Positions 18,292-28,830 of a DNA stretch of 64,000 nucleotides are shown piece by piece. The stretch covers positions 1-64,000 of the forward strand of contig CASEGL010000003.1 of assembly GCA_949287525.1 (NCBI GenBank). Direction: 5' to 3'. Position 1 is the first letter of the stretch. Each line of letters starts with the position of its first letter. The notes under the pieces are model-generated. The model was not told the DNA's origin and ran no database searches. It saw nothing but the letters and a program-made list of their open reading frames with translations. A program made the position numbers and the translations under genes. The DNA comes from an uncultured Rikenellaceae bacterium. Lineage in GTDB: Bacteria > Bacteroidota > Bacteroidia > Bacteroidales > Rikenellaceae.

Positions 18292-18969
18292 TTATCGGGC
18301 CGTCTGGCCGTAGTCGCGGGCGCCGAAAATTTTGCTGCCGATGCGCACCATCGTCGCGCCGCATTCGATGGCGATCGGGTAGTCGTGGGTCATGCCCATC
18401 GACAGCGTGTCGAACGTCGCGTCGAAATAGCGGTCGCGCAACTCGGCCAGCAGGTCGCGCACCGTCGTGAACTCGCGGCGGATCTGAGCCTCGTCGTCGG
18501 TCTGGGTGGCCACGGTCATCACGCCCCGATAGCGGATGTGGGTGTAGCTGCGCCAGGCGCCGCTGTCGAGGTAGGCGCGCAGTTCGTCGGGTTCCCAGCC
18601 GCTCTTGGTCTCCTCGTCGGCCACGTGGATCTCGAACAGGACGTCGATCATGCGATCGTTTTTGGCGGCCTCCTTCTCGATGACGGCCAGCAGCCGGTCG
18701 GAATCGACCGAATGGATCATTTCGACGAACGGGGCGATGTATTTGACCTTGTTGGTCTGCAGATGGCCGATCATATGCCAGCGGATGTCGTGGGGAAGCA
18801 GGTCGTATTTTTCCTTGAGTTCCTGCGGGCGGTTTTCGCCGAAGATGCGCTGTCCCGCGTCGTAGAGTTCACGGATCATCTCGGCCGGATGGGTTTTGGA
18901 AACGGCGACCAGCGTCACGCCTTCCGGCAGGGAACGCTTTACGGCCTCGTATTGAGCTGTGATTGACAT
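18292..18969 (-). CDS. YggS-family pyridoxal phosphate homeostasis protein
   Basis: YggS/PLPBP proteins bind PLP and affect vitamin B6 and amino/keto acid balance without known catalysis. The 225-residue product shows LVAVSKTHP with the PLP lysine at about 25, IFGENRPQELKEK, WHMIGHLQTNKVK, and LSMGMTHDYPIAIECGATMVRIGSKIFG. The frame is open further upstream, but ATG 18969 fits the family start and lies 24 bases from a -7 element. Confidence 0.94.
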   Translation of the reverse strand: MSITAQYEAVKRSLPEGVTLVAVSKTHPAEMIRELYDAGQRIFGENRPQELKEKYDLLPHDIRWHMIGHLQTNKVKYIAPFVEMIHSVDSDRLLAVIEKEAAKNDRMIDVLFEIHVADEETKSGWEPDELRAYLDSGAWRSYTHIRYRGVMTVATQTDDEAQIRREFTTVRDLLAELRDRYFDATFDTLSMGMTHDYPIAIECGATMVRIGSKIFGARDYGQTAR

Positions 18970-18992
18970 GATGAATATCTTTGTCGTTTCAA

Positions 18993-19000
18993 CAAAAATA
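18993..19000 (-). promoter_or_regulatory. -7 promoter element for yggS and the DHOD-like gene
   Basis: The minus strand reads TATTTTTG, matching TAnnTTTG, 24 bases before the yggS ATG. Confidence 0.6.
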
Positions 19001-19128
19001 CGCATATTTTTTATACGGCGAGTCGGAAAAGGAGGGTTTCGGCGCAGTTCCGCCGTTTGGCGGGGCGGTTTTCGATAACGTGTTGAAAACCTCTCCGGCC
19101 GGCGGGGCGCAGAAGCCGGAAATTTCCG

Positions 19129-19136
19129 TATATTTG
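19129..19136 (+). promoter_or_regulatory. -7 promoter element for the C69 dipeptidase
   Basis: TATATTTG ends 30 bases before the ATG at 19166. No clear -33 element is seen. Confidence 0.6.
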
Positions 19137-19165
19137 TTCGATATGCCGAAAACCTGCAACATAAT

Positions 19166-20854
19166 ATGAACCTTAGCATGAGAAGATTTCTGTTATCGAC
19201 CGTACTGTTTGCGACGCTCGGGATCGGGGCGGCGCAGGCATGTACCAATTTCATCATTACCAGAGGCGCCTCGACCGACGGTTCGGCCATGGTGTCCTAT
19301 GCGGCCGACTCGCATGTGCTGTACGGAGCGTTGTACAAATACAATGCGCCGAAGAAGGATTACAAACCCGGCGAGCTGGTGCCGATCTACGAGTGGGATT
19401 CGGGGCGCTATCTGGGCAAGATACTCCAGGTGCCGCACACCTATTCGACGGTCGGCAACATGAATGACCGGCAGCTGGTCATTGGCGAGACGACTTTCGG
19501 CGGACGTCCCGAGCTGGTCGATCCCGAAGGCGGCATCGACTACGGCTCGCTGATCTACATCACGCTCCAGCGTGCGGCCACTGCACGCGAGGCGATTGCG
19601 ACGATTGTCGATCTGGCCAATACCTACGGCTATGCCTCCAGCGGCGAATCGTTTTCGATCGTCGATAAGAACGAGGCGTGGATCTTCGAGATGATCGGCA
19701 AGGGCAGCCGCATCGTCGATGGCGAGAACGTGAACAAGGGCATCGTATGGGTGGCCCGCCGCATCCCCGACGGCTACATATCGGCGCATGCCAACCATGC
19801 CCGCATCACGCAGTTCCCGCTGGATGATCCGGAGAACTGCCTCTACGCTCCCGACGTCATCTCCTTTGCGCGCGAGATGGGGTACTACGATGGGACGGAC
19901 GAGGACTTCTCCTTCAGCGATACCTATGCACCGCTCTATTTCGGCGCCATGCGCGGCTGCGAGTCGCGCGTGTGGGCGTTCTTCAACACGTTTGCTTCGG
20001 GTATGGACGCCTATCTCGACTATGCGCTGGGACAGAATCCCGATAACCGGATGCCGCTGTGGGTGAAACCCGACCGGAAGATCTCCCCGAAGGAGGTGTT
20101 CGATGCCATGCGCGACCATTACGAAGGGACGCCGATGGACATGACTACCGACATCGGTGCCGGAGGCAATATGACGCCGTATCGTTGGCGCCCGATGGAG
20201 TTTGAATGGGACGGGGAGACCTATTTCAACGAGCGGGCTACGGCGACGCAGCAGACCGCATTCTGGTTTGTGGCGCAGACGCGGGCCGATCTGCCCGATC
20301 CGATTGGCGGCGTGCTGTGGTTCGGCGTGGACGATGCGGGAACTTCGGCTTTGACGCCCATCTATTGCGGAACGACCGAAGTACCCTGGTGCCTGGATGA
20401 GCGCAACGGCGACTTGCTGCACTATTCGGACGAGTCGGCCTTCTGGATCTTCAACCGGATCGCCCAGTTTGCCTACCTGCGTTACGATCTGGTCGGCGCT
20501 GCCGTGCGGAAGGTGGTCGATGCATGGGAGAATGACATGCTGCTGGCCGTGCAGCAGTTCGACGAGCGGGTCATGCACAACAACTTCCCGGAGCGGAAAA
20601 TAATCCGCGAGGCGACGGAATTTTCGGTGGCTCATGCCGACGAGCTGTTCCGTAAATGGGTGGAACTCGACAGGTACCTGCTGGTGAAGTATATGGACGG
20701 CAATGTCAAGGTTGAGGATGCCGATGGCTTCAAGGACAACGGCCACGACGAGCGTATTCCCGTCATGCCGGAGTTCCCGGGCTATTCCGAAAAATGGAAA
20801 GAGGCGGTGGCAAAGGACCACGGCGATGTGGTGCGGATGCCGAAAGCCGAGTAG
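19166..20854 (+). CDS. C69-family dipeptidase, secreted
   Basis: This is a 562-residue Ntn-hydrolase of the PepD type, which cleaves dipeptides. A signal peptide (about 1-25, LLSTVLFATLGIGAAQA) is followed directly by Cys26 in ACTNFIITRGAS. Cleavage there would expose the Cys as the N-terminal nucleophile. Further family blocks are GNMNDRQLVIGETTFGG and ANTYGYASSGESFSIVDKNEAWIFEM. The next in-frame ATG at 19178 is an alternative start with the same signal peptide core. A periplasmic location would supply amino acids from peptides (inference). Confidence 0.92.
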   Translation: MNLSMRRFLLSTVLFATLGIGAAQACTNFIITRGASTDGSAMVSYAADSHVLYGALYKYNAPKKDYKPGELVPIYEWDSGRYLGKILQVPHTYSTVGNMNDRQLVIGETTFGGRPELVDPEGGIDYGSLIYITLQRAATAREAIATIVDLANTYGYASSGESFSIVDKNEAWIFEMIGKGSRIVDGENVNKGIVWVARRIPDGYISAHANHARITQFPLDDPENCLYAPDVISFAREMGYYDGTDEDFSFSDTYAPLYFGAMRGCESRVWAFFNTFASGMDAYLDYALGQNPDNRMPLWVKPDRKISPKEVFDAMRDHYEGTPMDMTTDIGAGGNMTPYRWRPMEFEWDGETYFNERATATQQTAFWFVAQTRADLPDPIGGVLWFGVDDAGTSALTPIYCGTTEVPWCLDERNGDLLHYSDESAFWIFNRIAQFAYLRYDLVGAAVRKVVDAWENDMLLAVQQFDERVMHNNFPERKIIREATEFSVAHADELFRKWVELDRYLLVKYMDGNVKVEDADGFKDNGHDERIPVMPEFPGYSEKWKEAVAKDHGDVVRMPKAE

Positions 20855-20883
20855 GGAGGGCTTCGATATACGGCTATGCCATG

Positions 20884-20920
20884 CGGGCGGCAGGATCTGT
20901 TTCCTGCCGCCCGTTTTGTT
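20884..20920 (+). terminator. Intrinsic terminator after the dipeptidase gene
   Basis: A perfect 12-bp stem (20884-20895 with 20902-20913) is followed by TTTTGTTT. Confidence 0.88.
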
Positions 20921-21265
20921 TGGCGGGCGGACTTTATTGCGGACAGGGGCGGATCGTTGATCGCGGGACTGCGTCGGGGGTGCGGGCGTGCAGCAGCCGG
21001 TGCGGGCGTACGGATGGGGAGCGGTTGCTGTTGGGGAGGCGCCGGAGTTCCGTTTGTGTGCGGTTTTTGTGCGGAGAGGTGCGGGGCGCCGGCTGCAGGC
21101 TGTGGAGGCTGTGGTCGTGCAGCAGCCGGTGCGGACATTCGGACGAGGGGGTCCGGTATTTTCCCGCCCCGCTGTCCGTGCTGTTTCGTTGATGCCATGC
21201 CGGAGTTCTTCCGGCATGCGGTCGGGGCGGGAGGCTGGCGCATGACCATCGACCGGAGGTATAAT
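20921..21265. other. G-rich intergenic region with repeat and hairpin
   Basis: This 345-base stretch between two terminators holds the 19-base direct repeat and a perfect 9-bp hairpin (21196-21204 with 21210-21218). I find no supported gene, promoter or known RNA family. Confidence 0.5.
20987..21134 (+). repeat. Dispersed direct repeat in the dipeptidase-gyrB gap
   Basis: The 19-base word CGTGCAGCAGCCGGTGCGG occurs at 20987-21005 and again at 21116-21134, 129 bases apart. Similarity continues for about 14 more bases with scattered substitutions. The stretch is very G-rich on the plus strand and has no believable coding sequence. Confidence 0.6.
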
Positions 21266-21298
21266 AAAAATCCCCGACGTCTCGCGTCGGGGATTTTT
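21266..21298. terminator. Bidirectional terminator downstream of gyrB
   Basis: A perfect 14-bp stem (21266-21279 with 21285-21298) includes A5 and T5 at its base. It lies 23 bases past the gyrB stop. Confidence 0.9.
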
Positions 21299-21320
21299 GT
21301 GTGAAGGGCAGTTGGACGCG

Positions 21321-23309
<1,989 letters not shown>

Positions 23310-24038
23310 TTAGGCTCCGAGTACGGAGGCGATGTCGATCTCCTCGATCTTGCCCTTGCTGAACCGGATCGTGCGGGAGGGGTACTGTTCGATGTTGGCC
23401 ACGTTGTGGGTGGACATCACGATGGAGCAGCCTCCCTCGACGATGCGGCGGAAGACCTCCATGATCTCCTCGGCCGCCCAGGGGTCGAGGTTGCCTGTCG
23501 GCTCGTCCGCAAGGATGACCTTCGGGCTGTTGACCAGCGCGCGGGCGATGGCCAGACGCTGCTGCTGGCCTCCGGAGAGTTCAAACGGCATCTTGAAGGC
23601 CTTGTTTTCCAGCCCTACTACAGCGAGTACCTCGGCGATGCGTTTGCGCATGGCCGTTTCGTCTTTCCAGCCGGTGGCCTTCATGACATAGTGCAGGTTG
23701 CCGAACACGTCGTGGTCGGTGAGCAGCTGGTAGTCCTGGAAGACGATGCCGATGCTGCGCCGCAGGCGGGAGATGTCGCGGCGTTTCATGTGCCGGAGGT
23801 CGAATCCGACGATGCGGCCTTCGCCTTCGAACAGGGGCAGTTCGGCGTATAGTGTTTTGATGAGCGAACTCTTGCCGCTGCCGACCTTGCCGATGAAATA
23901 GACCATTTCACCTTCGTAGACGGTCAGATTGACGTCCGATACGACCATCTCGCCCCGCCGTTTCGGGCTTGTGCTGCCCGGTTTGGACGAGTGGAAAACG
24001 GCGGCGTTCCGCAGTTCGATAACAGGATTTTTCTCCAT
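23310..24038 (-). CDS. FtsE-like ABC transporter ATP-binding protein
   Basis: The 242-residue ATPase has Walker [10 protein letters not shown] at 50-58, signature LSGGQQQR, Walker [14 protein letters not shown] and a switch His in STHN, in the order and length of FtsE/LolD proteins. FtsE works with FtsX in cell division and control of peptidoglycan hydrolases, but no ftsX lies in the window. The frame is open far upstream; ATG 24038 matches family starts and lies 25 bases from a -7 element. Confidence 0.85.
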   Translation of the reverse strand: MEKNPVIELRNAAVFHSSKPGSTSPKRRGEMVVSDVNLTVYEGEMVYFIGKVGSGKSSLIKTLYAELPLFEGEGRIVGFDLRHMKRRDISRLRRSIGIVFQDYQLLTDHDVFGNLHYVMKATGWKDETAMRKRIAEVLAVVGLENKAFKMPFELSGGQQQRLAIARALVNSPKVILADEPTGNLDPWAAEEIMEVFRRIVEGGCSIVMSTHNVANIEQYPSRTIRFSKGKIEEIDIASVLGA

Positions 24039-24062
24039 GACAGGTGCGTTGCAAAAATCAAA

Positions 24063-24070
24063 CAAAGATA
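24063..24070 (-). promoter_or_regulatory. -7 promoter element for the FtsE-like gene and gyrB
   Basis: The minus strand reads TATCTTTG, a perfect match, 25 bases before the ATG. Confidence 0.68.
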
Positions 24071-24226
24071 CGAAATCCGCCGAAGAAAACCTAATCCGCA
24101 GCGGGTTTGTGGCGTGAAAAAACACCTTTCGCCACGCTGCCTTGACCGGAGGAAAGCTGGACGGCGCTGCCGCACGGTGTGCCTCGCCGCACACGGCCCG
24201 TATGGCGGGCGAACGGCAGAACTTCG

Positions 24227-24234
24227 TATATTTG
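24227..24234 (+). promoter_or_regulatory. -7 promoter element for the metallophosphoesterase operon
   Basis: TATATTTG lies 33 bases before ATG 24267. An AGGAGAGG purine tract just before the ATG is an unusually good Shine-Dalgarno for this window. Confidence 0.65.
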
Positions 24235-24266
24235 CCGTGTTTTGAAACCCACAGGGAAGGAGAGGC

Positions 24267-25454
24267 ATGGTATTGATTGGACTGATCGTATTTCTGGTGA
24301 TTTCTGCCTGTGCCGAATATGCGTTGTGGCGCTGCGCGATTGCTTCGGCGCGCCCTCGAACGAAAACGGTATATGTGGTGGCGTCCGCGCTGGTCTGGGC
24401 CGCTTTCTGGAGCCTGGCGGTTGCCATGTGGTGCGGGGGGCTCGGCACGGAGGCCATGCGGGTGTTCGGCCTGGTGCTGGTCGTGTTCCTGTTTAACGGC
24501 ATCGCCAAGATCCTTGCGGCCGTTTGCCGGATCATCTGCCGGCGGACGAGGCACGAGGTCGCCGGCCGCGTGACGGGTGCGGTGCTGGTCGTGGCGCTGG
24601 CGGCGGTGATGCTGTACGGCATGACGGCGGGGCGGACCCGTTTCCGGCTGGAGTATGCGGCGGTGGCTTCGGAGCGCGTGCCGGCGGCATTTGACGGCTA
24701 CCGGATCGCCTTTTTTTCGGATGTCCATGCCGGTTTCCTGGCCGGCGGCGAACGGCAGCTGGAGCGGCTGGTCGCCCTGTTGAACGGCGTACAGGCCGAT
24801 CTGGTGGTCTGCGGCGGCGATCTGGTGAACAACGACTGGCGTGAACTGGATCCGGCGACTGTGACGATCCTCTCCCGCATCGAGGCGCGCGACGGTGTGG
24901 TCTCCGTGCTGGGCAATCACGATTTGGGTATCTACATGCGCGATACGGTGACCGTGTCGCGTGAGGAAAATATCGACCGCATCGTGGCGGCCGAACGGGC
25001 CATGGGATGGTGCGTGCTGCGCGACAGCTCGCTGTTTGTCGTGCGCGGCACGGATACCCTGTCGGTCACGGGAGTGAACTATCCCGACGAACTGCACCAC
25101 TGGAGCCATGAACGGGTGAACGGGGATTTTGCCCCCTCGGCGGCCTATTGGGGCGTGTCGCCGCAGACATACAACATCACCGTGTCGCATGCCCCGCAGG
25201 TATGGGATCGGATTCGGGCTGCGGGACGCGGCGATCTGACTCTTTCGGGGCATGTCCACAGCATGCAGATGAAGGTGCGCGTGGGGCGGTGGCGGTGGTC
25301 GCCCGCGGCATGGATGTACGACCGCTGGAGCGGCCGCTACGATGAAGAGGGGCGTACGCTCTACATTACCGACGGCATCGGCTGCGCCCTGCTGCCGATG
25401 CGGATCGGTGCGCGTCCCGAAATAACGGTATTGGAATTGAAAAGGAACTTATGA
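24267..25454 (+). CDS. Membrane-anchored calcineurin-like metallophosphoesterase
   Basis: The 395-residue protein has three or four hydrophobic segments in the first 130 residues, then a soluble phosphoesterase domain. All metal-binding blocks are present: FFSDVHAGF, CGGDLVNNDW, VLGNHDLG and LSGHVHSMQ. This resembles the YaeI/YkuE type, which may act on lipid or envelope phosphodiesters; the substrate is unknown. Its stop overlaps the start of the RibD-like gene (ATGA), and three further genes follow with almost no gaps. Confidence 0.9.
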   Translation: MVLIGLIVFLVISACAEYALWRCAIASARPRTKTVYVVASALVWAAFWSLAVAMWCGGLGTEAMRVFGLVLVVFLFNGIAKILAAVCRIICRRTRHEVAGRVTGAVLVVALAAVMLYGMTAGRTRFRLEYAAVASERVPAAFDGYRIAFFSDVHAGFLAGGERQLERLVALLNGVQADLVVCGGDLVNNDWRELDPATVTILSRIEARDGVVSVLGNHDLGIYMRDTVTVSREENIDRIVAAERAMGWCVLRDSSLFVVRGTDTLSVTGVNYPDELHHWSHERVNGDFAPSAAYWGVSPQTYNITVSHAPQVWDRIRAAGRGDLTLSGHVHSMQMKVRVGRWRWSPAAWMYDRWSGRYDEEGRTLYITDGIGCALLPMRIGARPEITVLELKRNL

Positions 25455-26560
25455 AAGTGATAGCTTCGGTGGCCGTCTCGCGGGACGGCTGTATGGATGA
25501 CTGCACGCCGCAGCGGCTGGTGCTGTCGTGCGAGGAGGACTGGCAGGCGGTGCATGAACTGCGTGCCGCGTGCGATGCGATTCTGGTCGGCGCCGAGACG
25601 GTGCGGCGCGACAACCCCGCCCTGATGATCCGCGATGAGCGCCTGCGTGCGCAACGGCGTGCTGCGGGCATGTCGCCCGATCTGGTCAAGGTGGTCGTCA
25701 CGCGGAGCGGGCGGCTCGATGCGGGGCTGCGTTTCTTCACGGAGGGCGAGGGCGTGCGCAAGGTGGTCATCGCCTCCGCGGAGGCCGATCCGGAGGCGCT
25801 CCGGCGGCTGGTGCGGGTGGCCCGCGTCATGGTGCTGCCCTGGGTGACGGCTCGCGGTATCCTCGATGCGCTGGAGACCGAGGGGATCCGTTCGGTGCTG
25901 GTCGAGGGCGGTGCGCAGATCATGCGGATGTTTATCGAACAGGATGCCGTCGACCGGTTGCGGATGGCCGTTGCGCCGATTGTGGTCGGCGACGGGGCGG
26001 CACCCCGCATGCCCTGGTTCGGCGAACGGTTTCCGTTTGCCGGCCGTGCGGAGGAGCGGGTCGAGACGGTGGGCAACATGGAGGTGCATCACTATGCGAT
26101 CCGCCATACGCTGACCGGAGGGGAGCGCCGCCACATCGAACGGGCCGTGGCATTGGGCTGGCGGAGCGAACCCTGTCCGACGGCCTATCGGGTCGGGTGT
26201 GTGCTGGAGACGGCGGACGGCCGGCTGTTCGAGGGCTATACCCACGAGACCGATCCGCGTAACCATGCCGAGGAGGAGGCGATCGCCAAGGCCGAACGGG
26301 CCGGAGCGGTGCTTGCCGGTGCGACGATCTACACCTCGATGGAACCCTGCTCGACGCGCGCCTCGAAACCGGTCAGCTGCAGCGAGCTGATTATCCGCCA
26401 CCGGATGGCTCGTGTGGTGTACGCCTATGCCGAACCGGACTGCTTCGTGCGGTGTGAAGGAACGCAGTGCCTGCGCCAGGCGGGCATCGAGGTCGTCGTG
26501 GCGCCTGAGTATGCGGCTCGCGTGATCGAGACCAACGCCCATATCATCGGCCGGGCATGA
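25451..26560 (+). CDS. RibD-like reductase-deaminase fusion in reversed domain order
   Basis: The 369-residue protein joins two domains known from riboflavin synthesis. Residues 1-215 form a RibD-C/DHFR-like NADPH reductase (AILVGAETVRRDNPAL at 43-58, SVLVEGGAQIMRMFI at 148-162). Residues about 225-369 form a CDA-fold zinc deaminase (NHAEEEAI at 271-278, EPC at 298-300, Cys310). The zinc ligands His272, Cys300, Cys310 and the catalytic Glu274 are all present. Classical RibD has the deaminase first, so this order is reversed. The PCSTRASKPVSC spacing also differs from the usual RibD PCxHxGRTPPC. It could be a RibD replacement or act on another pyrimidine or pterin. Confidence 0.85.
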   Translation: MKVIASVAVSRDGCMDDCTPQRLVLSCEEDWQAVHELRAACDAILVGAETVRRDNPALMIRDERLRAQRRAAGMSPDLVKVVVTRSGRLDAGLRFFTEGEGVRKVVIASAEADPEALRRLVRVARVMVLPWVTARGILDALETEGIRSVLVEGGAQIMRMFIEQDAVDRLRMAVAPIVVGDGAAPRMPWFGERFPFAGRAEERVETVGNMEVHHYAIRHTLTGGERRHIERAVALGWRSEPCPTAYRVGCVLETADGRLFEGYTHETDPRNHAEEEAIAKAERAGAVLAGATIYTSMEPCSTRASKPVSCSELIIRHRMARVVYAYAEPDCFVRCEGTQCLRQAGIEVVVAPEYAARVIETNAHIIGRA

Positions 26561-26799
26561 AAACGGAAACAACGGCTCTGTGGGGTGGCGGCATACTGAT
26601 CGTGTGCGGTCTGGTATGGCTGGTCGGTGCCGTGTGCGGCTGGCGGTGGCTGCTGGAGGGGAGCCGTAATGTGTTCGGCATCGCCTGGATTGCCGAAACT
26701 TTCGGTTCCGGTCTGGCGCGCTGGCTGGTCGGCATTGTTGGCCTGGTGGTGGCTGCGGTCGGCATCGTGTGGATCGCGACCTCGGCCGGAATGGATTGA
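26557..26799 (+). CDS. Small two-helix membrane protein (possibly Imm17-like)
   Basis: This 80-residue protein has two predicted transmembrane helices (about 8-31 and 55-77) joined by a loop containing WRWLLEGSRN and ARWLVG. From memory, the layout resembles the Imm17 family of short membrane proteins annotated as immunity proteins in Bacteroidota; this is a weak match. It overlaps the RibD-like gene by ATGA, and its stop abuts the next ATG. No toxin gene is visible nearby. Confidence 0.7.
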   Translation: MKTETTALWGGGILIVCGLVWLVGAVCGWRWLLEGSRNVFGIAWIAETFGSGLARWLVGIVGLVVAAVGIVWIATSAGMD

Positions 26800-27885
26800 A
26801 TGAAATGTAAAAACAACAGCTTTATGAAATATACGGAGTGCAGCGGCGGCATGTGGAACCGTTCGCACGAGGCGACGGTCGCACGGTTCGGCGCGCTGGG
26901 TGACCGGCTGGCCGGATTCGGCACTACGGAGGCGACGCGGGAAGTGATCGCCGGAGCCGTGTCGGCCAATCCGTGGTTTACCGGGACGGATGTCGTGTCG
27001 GCCGTAGCGGCCATACGGGAGCAGATGCTCGACCGCGACCGGCTGCGGGCGTGGCTGGCGGCATACGGCGAACCGGAGGGCGAGCCGCTGCGGGTGGCGG
27101 TCATCATGGCCGGCAACATCCCGCTGGTGGGCTTTGCCGACCTGCTCTATGTGCTGGCTGCGGGTCATGTGCCGTATGTGAAGCCCTCCTCGAAGGACAG
27201 CGTGCTGATGGCGTATGTGATCGGGCTACTGCGCGGGGCGGAACCTTCGCTGCCGGTCGGCGTGTACGGCGAAGGGGAGGAATACGATGCCGTCATCGCC
27301 ACCGGAAGCGACAATACGGGGCGCTATTTCCGCTCCCGCTTTGCGGAGATCCCCGCCATCATACGGGGCAGCCGCGGTTCGGCGGCCGTGCTGACGGGCG
27401 ACGAGACGGAGCGGGAGCTGGTCTTGCTGCGTCAGGATATGCTGCGCTACGGCGGATTGGGATGCCGCAACGTGAGCCTGCTCTTCGTGCCGGAGGCATG
27501 CAGCCTCGAACGACTCGTCGGCATGCTGCGGGTGCAGCGCGCCGACGTGCATCCCAAATACTACAACAATTACCGCAGCCTGAAGGGTAAGCTGGCCGTG
27601 TCGGGCGAGCGGTTTGTCGATTGCGGCAGCTTTGTGCTGACCGACGGAGAGGAGTTTCCGACCGAGTTGAGCCGCATCGTCGTGTGCCGTTACCGTACTC
27701 CGGAGGAGGTGTGTCAATGGTTGGCGGCTCACGATGACAAAGTGCAGTGCGTGGTCAGCCGCGATGGCGGGTATGTGCGCGGCGTGCGGTTCGGCGAGGC
27801 GCAGTCGCCTGCGCTGGCCGACTATCCCGACGGCGTGGATGTGCCGGCTTTCCTGGCCGGTGTGAGCCGCCTCAGAAACGCTTGA
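26800..27885 (+). CDS. LuxC-like acyl-CoA reductase family protein
   Basis: The 361-residue product resembles the aldehyde-dehydrogenase-fold acyl-CoA reductase family (LuxC). VAVIMAGNIPLVGFADLL at 99-116 and KPSSKD at 128-133 match the cofactor region. Cys222 in GGLGCRNVS is the likely catalytic thiol, and IIRGSRGSAAVLTGDE precedes it. LuxC reduces activated fatty acids in luminous bacteria; homologues in Bacteroidota have no established role. Its 3' end overlaps the convergent msrBA gene by 14 bases. Alternative ATG starts lie at 26824 and 26851. Confidence 0.82.
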   Translation: MKCKNNSFMKYTECSGGMWNRSHEATVARFGALGDRLAGFGTTEATREVIAGAVSANPWFTGTDVVSAVAAIREQMLDRDRLRAWLAAYGEPEGEPLRVAVIMAGNIPLVGFADLLYVLAAGHVPYVKPSSKDSVLMAYVIGLLRGAEPSLPVGVYGEGEEYDAVIATGSDNTGRYFRSRFAEIPAIIRGSRGSAAVLTGDETERELVLLRQDMLRYGGLGCRNVSLLFVPEACSLERLVGMLRVQRADVHPKYYNNYRSLKGKLAVSGERFVDCGSFVLTDGEEFPTELSRIVVCRYRTPEEVCQWLAAHDDKVQCVVSRDGGYVRGVRFGEAQSPALADYPDGVDVPAFLAGVSRLRNA

Positions 27886-28756
27886 CGCGCAGGTGGCAGT
27901 ACGGGACGGTACCCCGCAGGTCGTAGTGGTTCTGGTGGTACGCTTCGGCCGGCCAGAAGACACCGGCCGGGGTCAGCCGCGTGGCCACGTCGTAGCCCCT
28001 GGCCGTCAGCCGGTCGGTCAGTGCATCGGCCGTGAGGCGCTGGTCCTCGGATGTGTAGAAAATTTCGGAACGATACTGTTCGCCGATGTCGGGCCCCTGG
28101 CGGTTCACCTGGGTGGGGTCGTGAATCTCGAAGAAAAGACGGGCCAGTTCCTCGAAGGAGACGATCGCCGGATCGAAAACGACGCGCACCGTTTCGGCGT
28201 GGCCGGTCGAGCCGCTGCACACCTCCGGATAGGACGGCGCGTCGGTGCGGCCGCCCATGTAGCCCGACGTGGCCGACACGACACCTTCGCGATGGCGGAA
28301 ATGGTACTCTACGCCCCAGAAGCAGCCGCCCGCGAAATAGGCCGTCTCGTAGCACTTGCCGTGAGCCGCGCGGTCGGCGCCGGCAGGCAGAAACTCCATC
28401 GACAGGGAATTGACACAGTGGCGGGTCTGTTTTGGGGTGAAGCCTTCGCCGGTGAAGACGTGACCCAGATGGCCTCCGCAGCGGGCGCAGAGAATCTCCG
28501 TGCGGCGGCCGTCGGCATCGGACTGGCGGCGGACGGCTCCGGGAATCTCGTCGTCGAAACTCGGCCAGCCGCACCCCGCGTCGAACTTGTCGTCCGAACG
28601 GTAGAGCGGGGCGCCGCATCGGCGGCAGAGGTAGGTGCCTGTGCGGCGTTCGTTGAGGAGAGCGCCGCTGAAGGGCGGCTCGGTGGCCTTGTCGCAGATG
28701 ACGCGGCGTTCGGCGTCGGTCAGCGGGCGGTATTCCATAAGCATATCCGGTTGCAT
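27872..28756 (-). CDS. Bifunctional methionine sulfoxide reductase MsrB-MsrA
   Basis: This protein repairs oxidised methionine. The 294-residue fusion has MsrB first (zinc cysteines 44, 47, 90 and 93; catalytic Cys114 in RHCVNS) and then MsrA (GGCFWG with catalytic Cys145, and later QYRSEIF and AEAYHQNHYD). Many bacteria carry the order MsrA-MsrB, but B-A fusions are also known. There is no signal peptide, so it is cytoplasmic. The start at 28756 is chosen from the MsrB alignment; two in-frame ATGs downstream are possible. It converges on the LuxC-like gene. Confidence 0.93.
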   Translation of the reverse strand: MQPDMLMEYRPLTDAERRVICDKATEPPFSGALLNERRTGTYLCRRCGAPLYRSDDKFDAGCGWPSFDDEIPGAVRRQSDADGRRTEILCARCGGHLGHVFTGEGFTPKQTRHCVNSLSMEFLPAGADRAAHGKCYETAYFAGGCFWGVEYHFRHREGVVSATSGYMGGRTDAPSYPEVCSGSTGHAETVRVVFDPAIVSFEELARLFFEIHDPTQVNRQGPDIGEQYRSEIFYTSEDQRLTADALTDRLTARGYDVATRLTPAGVFWPAEAYHQNHYDLRGTVPYCHLRVKRF

Positions 28757-28830
28757 GTTATGCGAAAGTAACGGTTTTGTCGGGCGGGTTCGCATGCGGC
28801 TGCGGATTTTTGCGTAAATTTCGAACCGTT

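Noticed and set aside
20794-21192. 132-codon plus-strand frame over the repeat region
   Set aside because: Cys/Arg/Gly-rich low-complexity translation, overlaps the dipeptidase gene end and a terminator, and lacks a promoter.
24039-25259. Upstream extension of the FtsE-like frame on the minus strand
   Set aside because: It runs antisense to the metallophosphoesterase and past a clear -7 element; ABC family similarity starts at ATG 24038.
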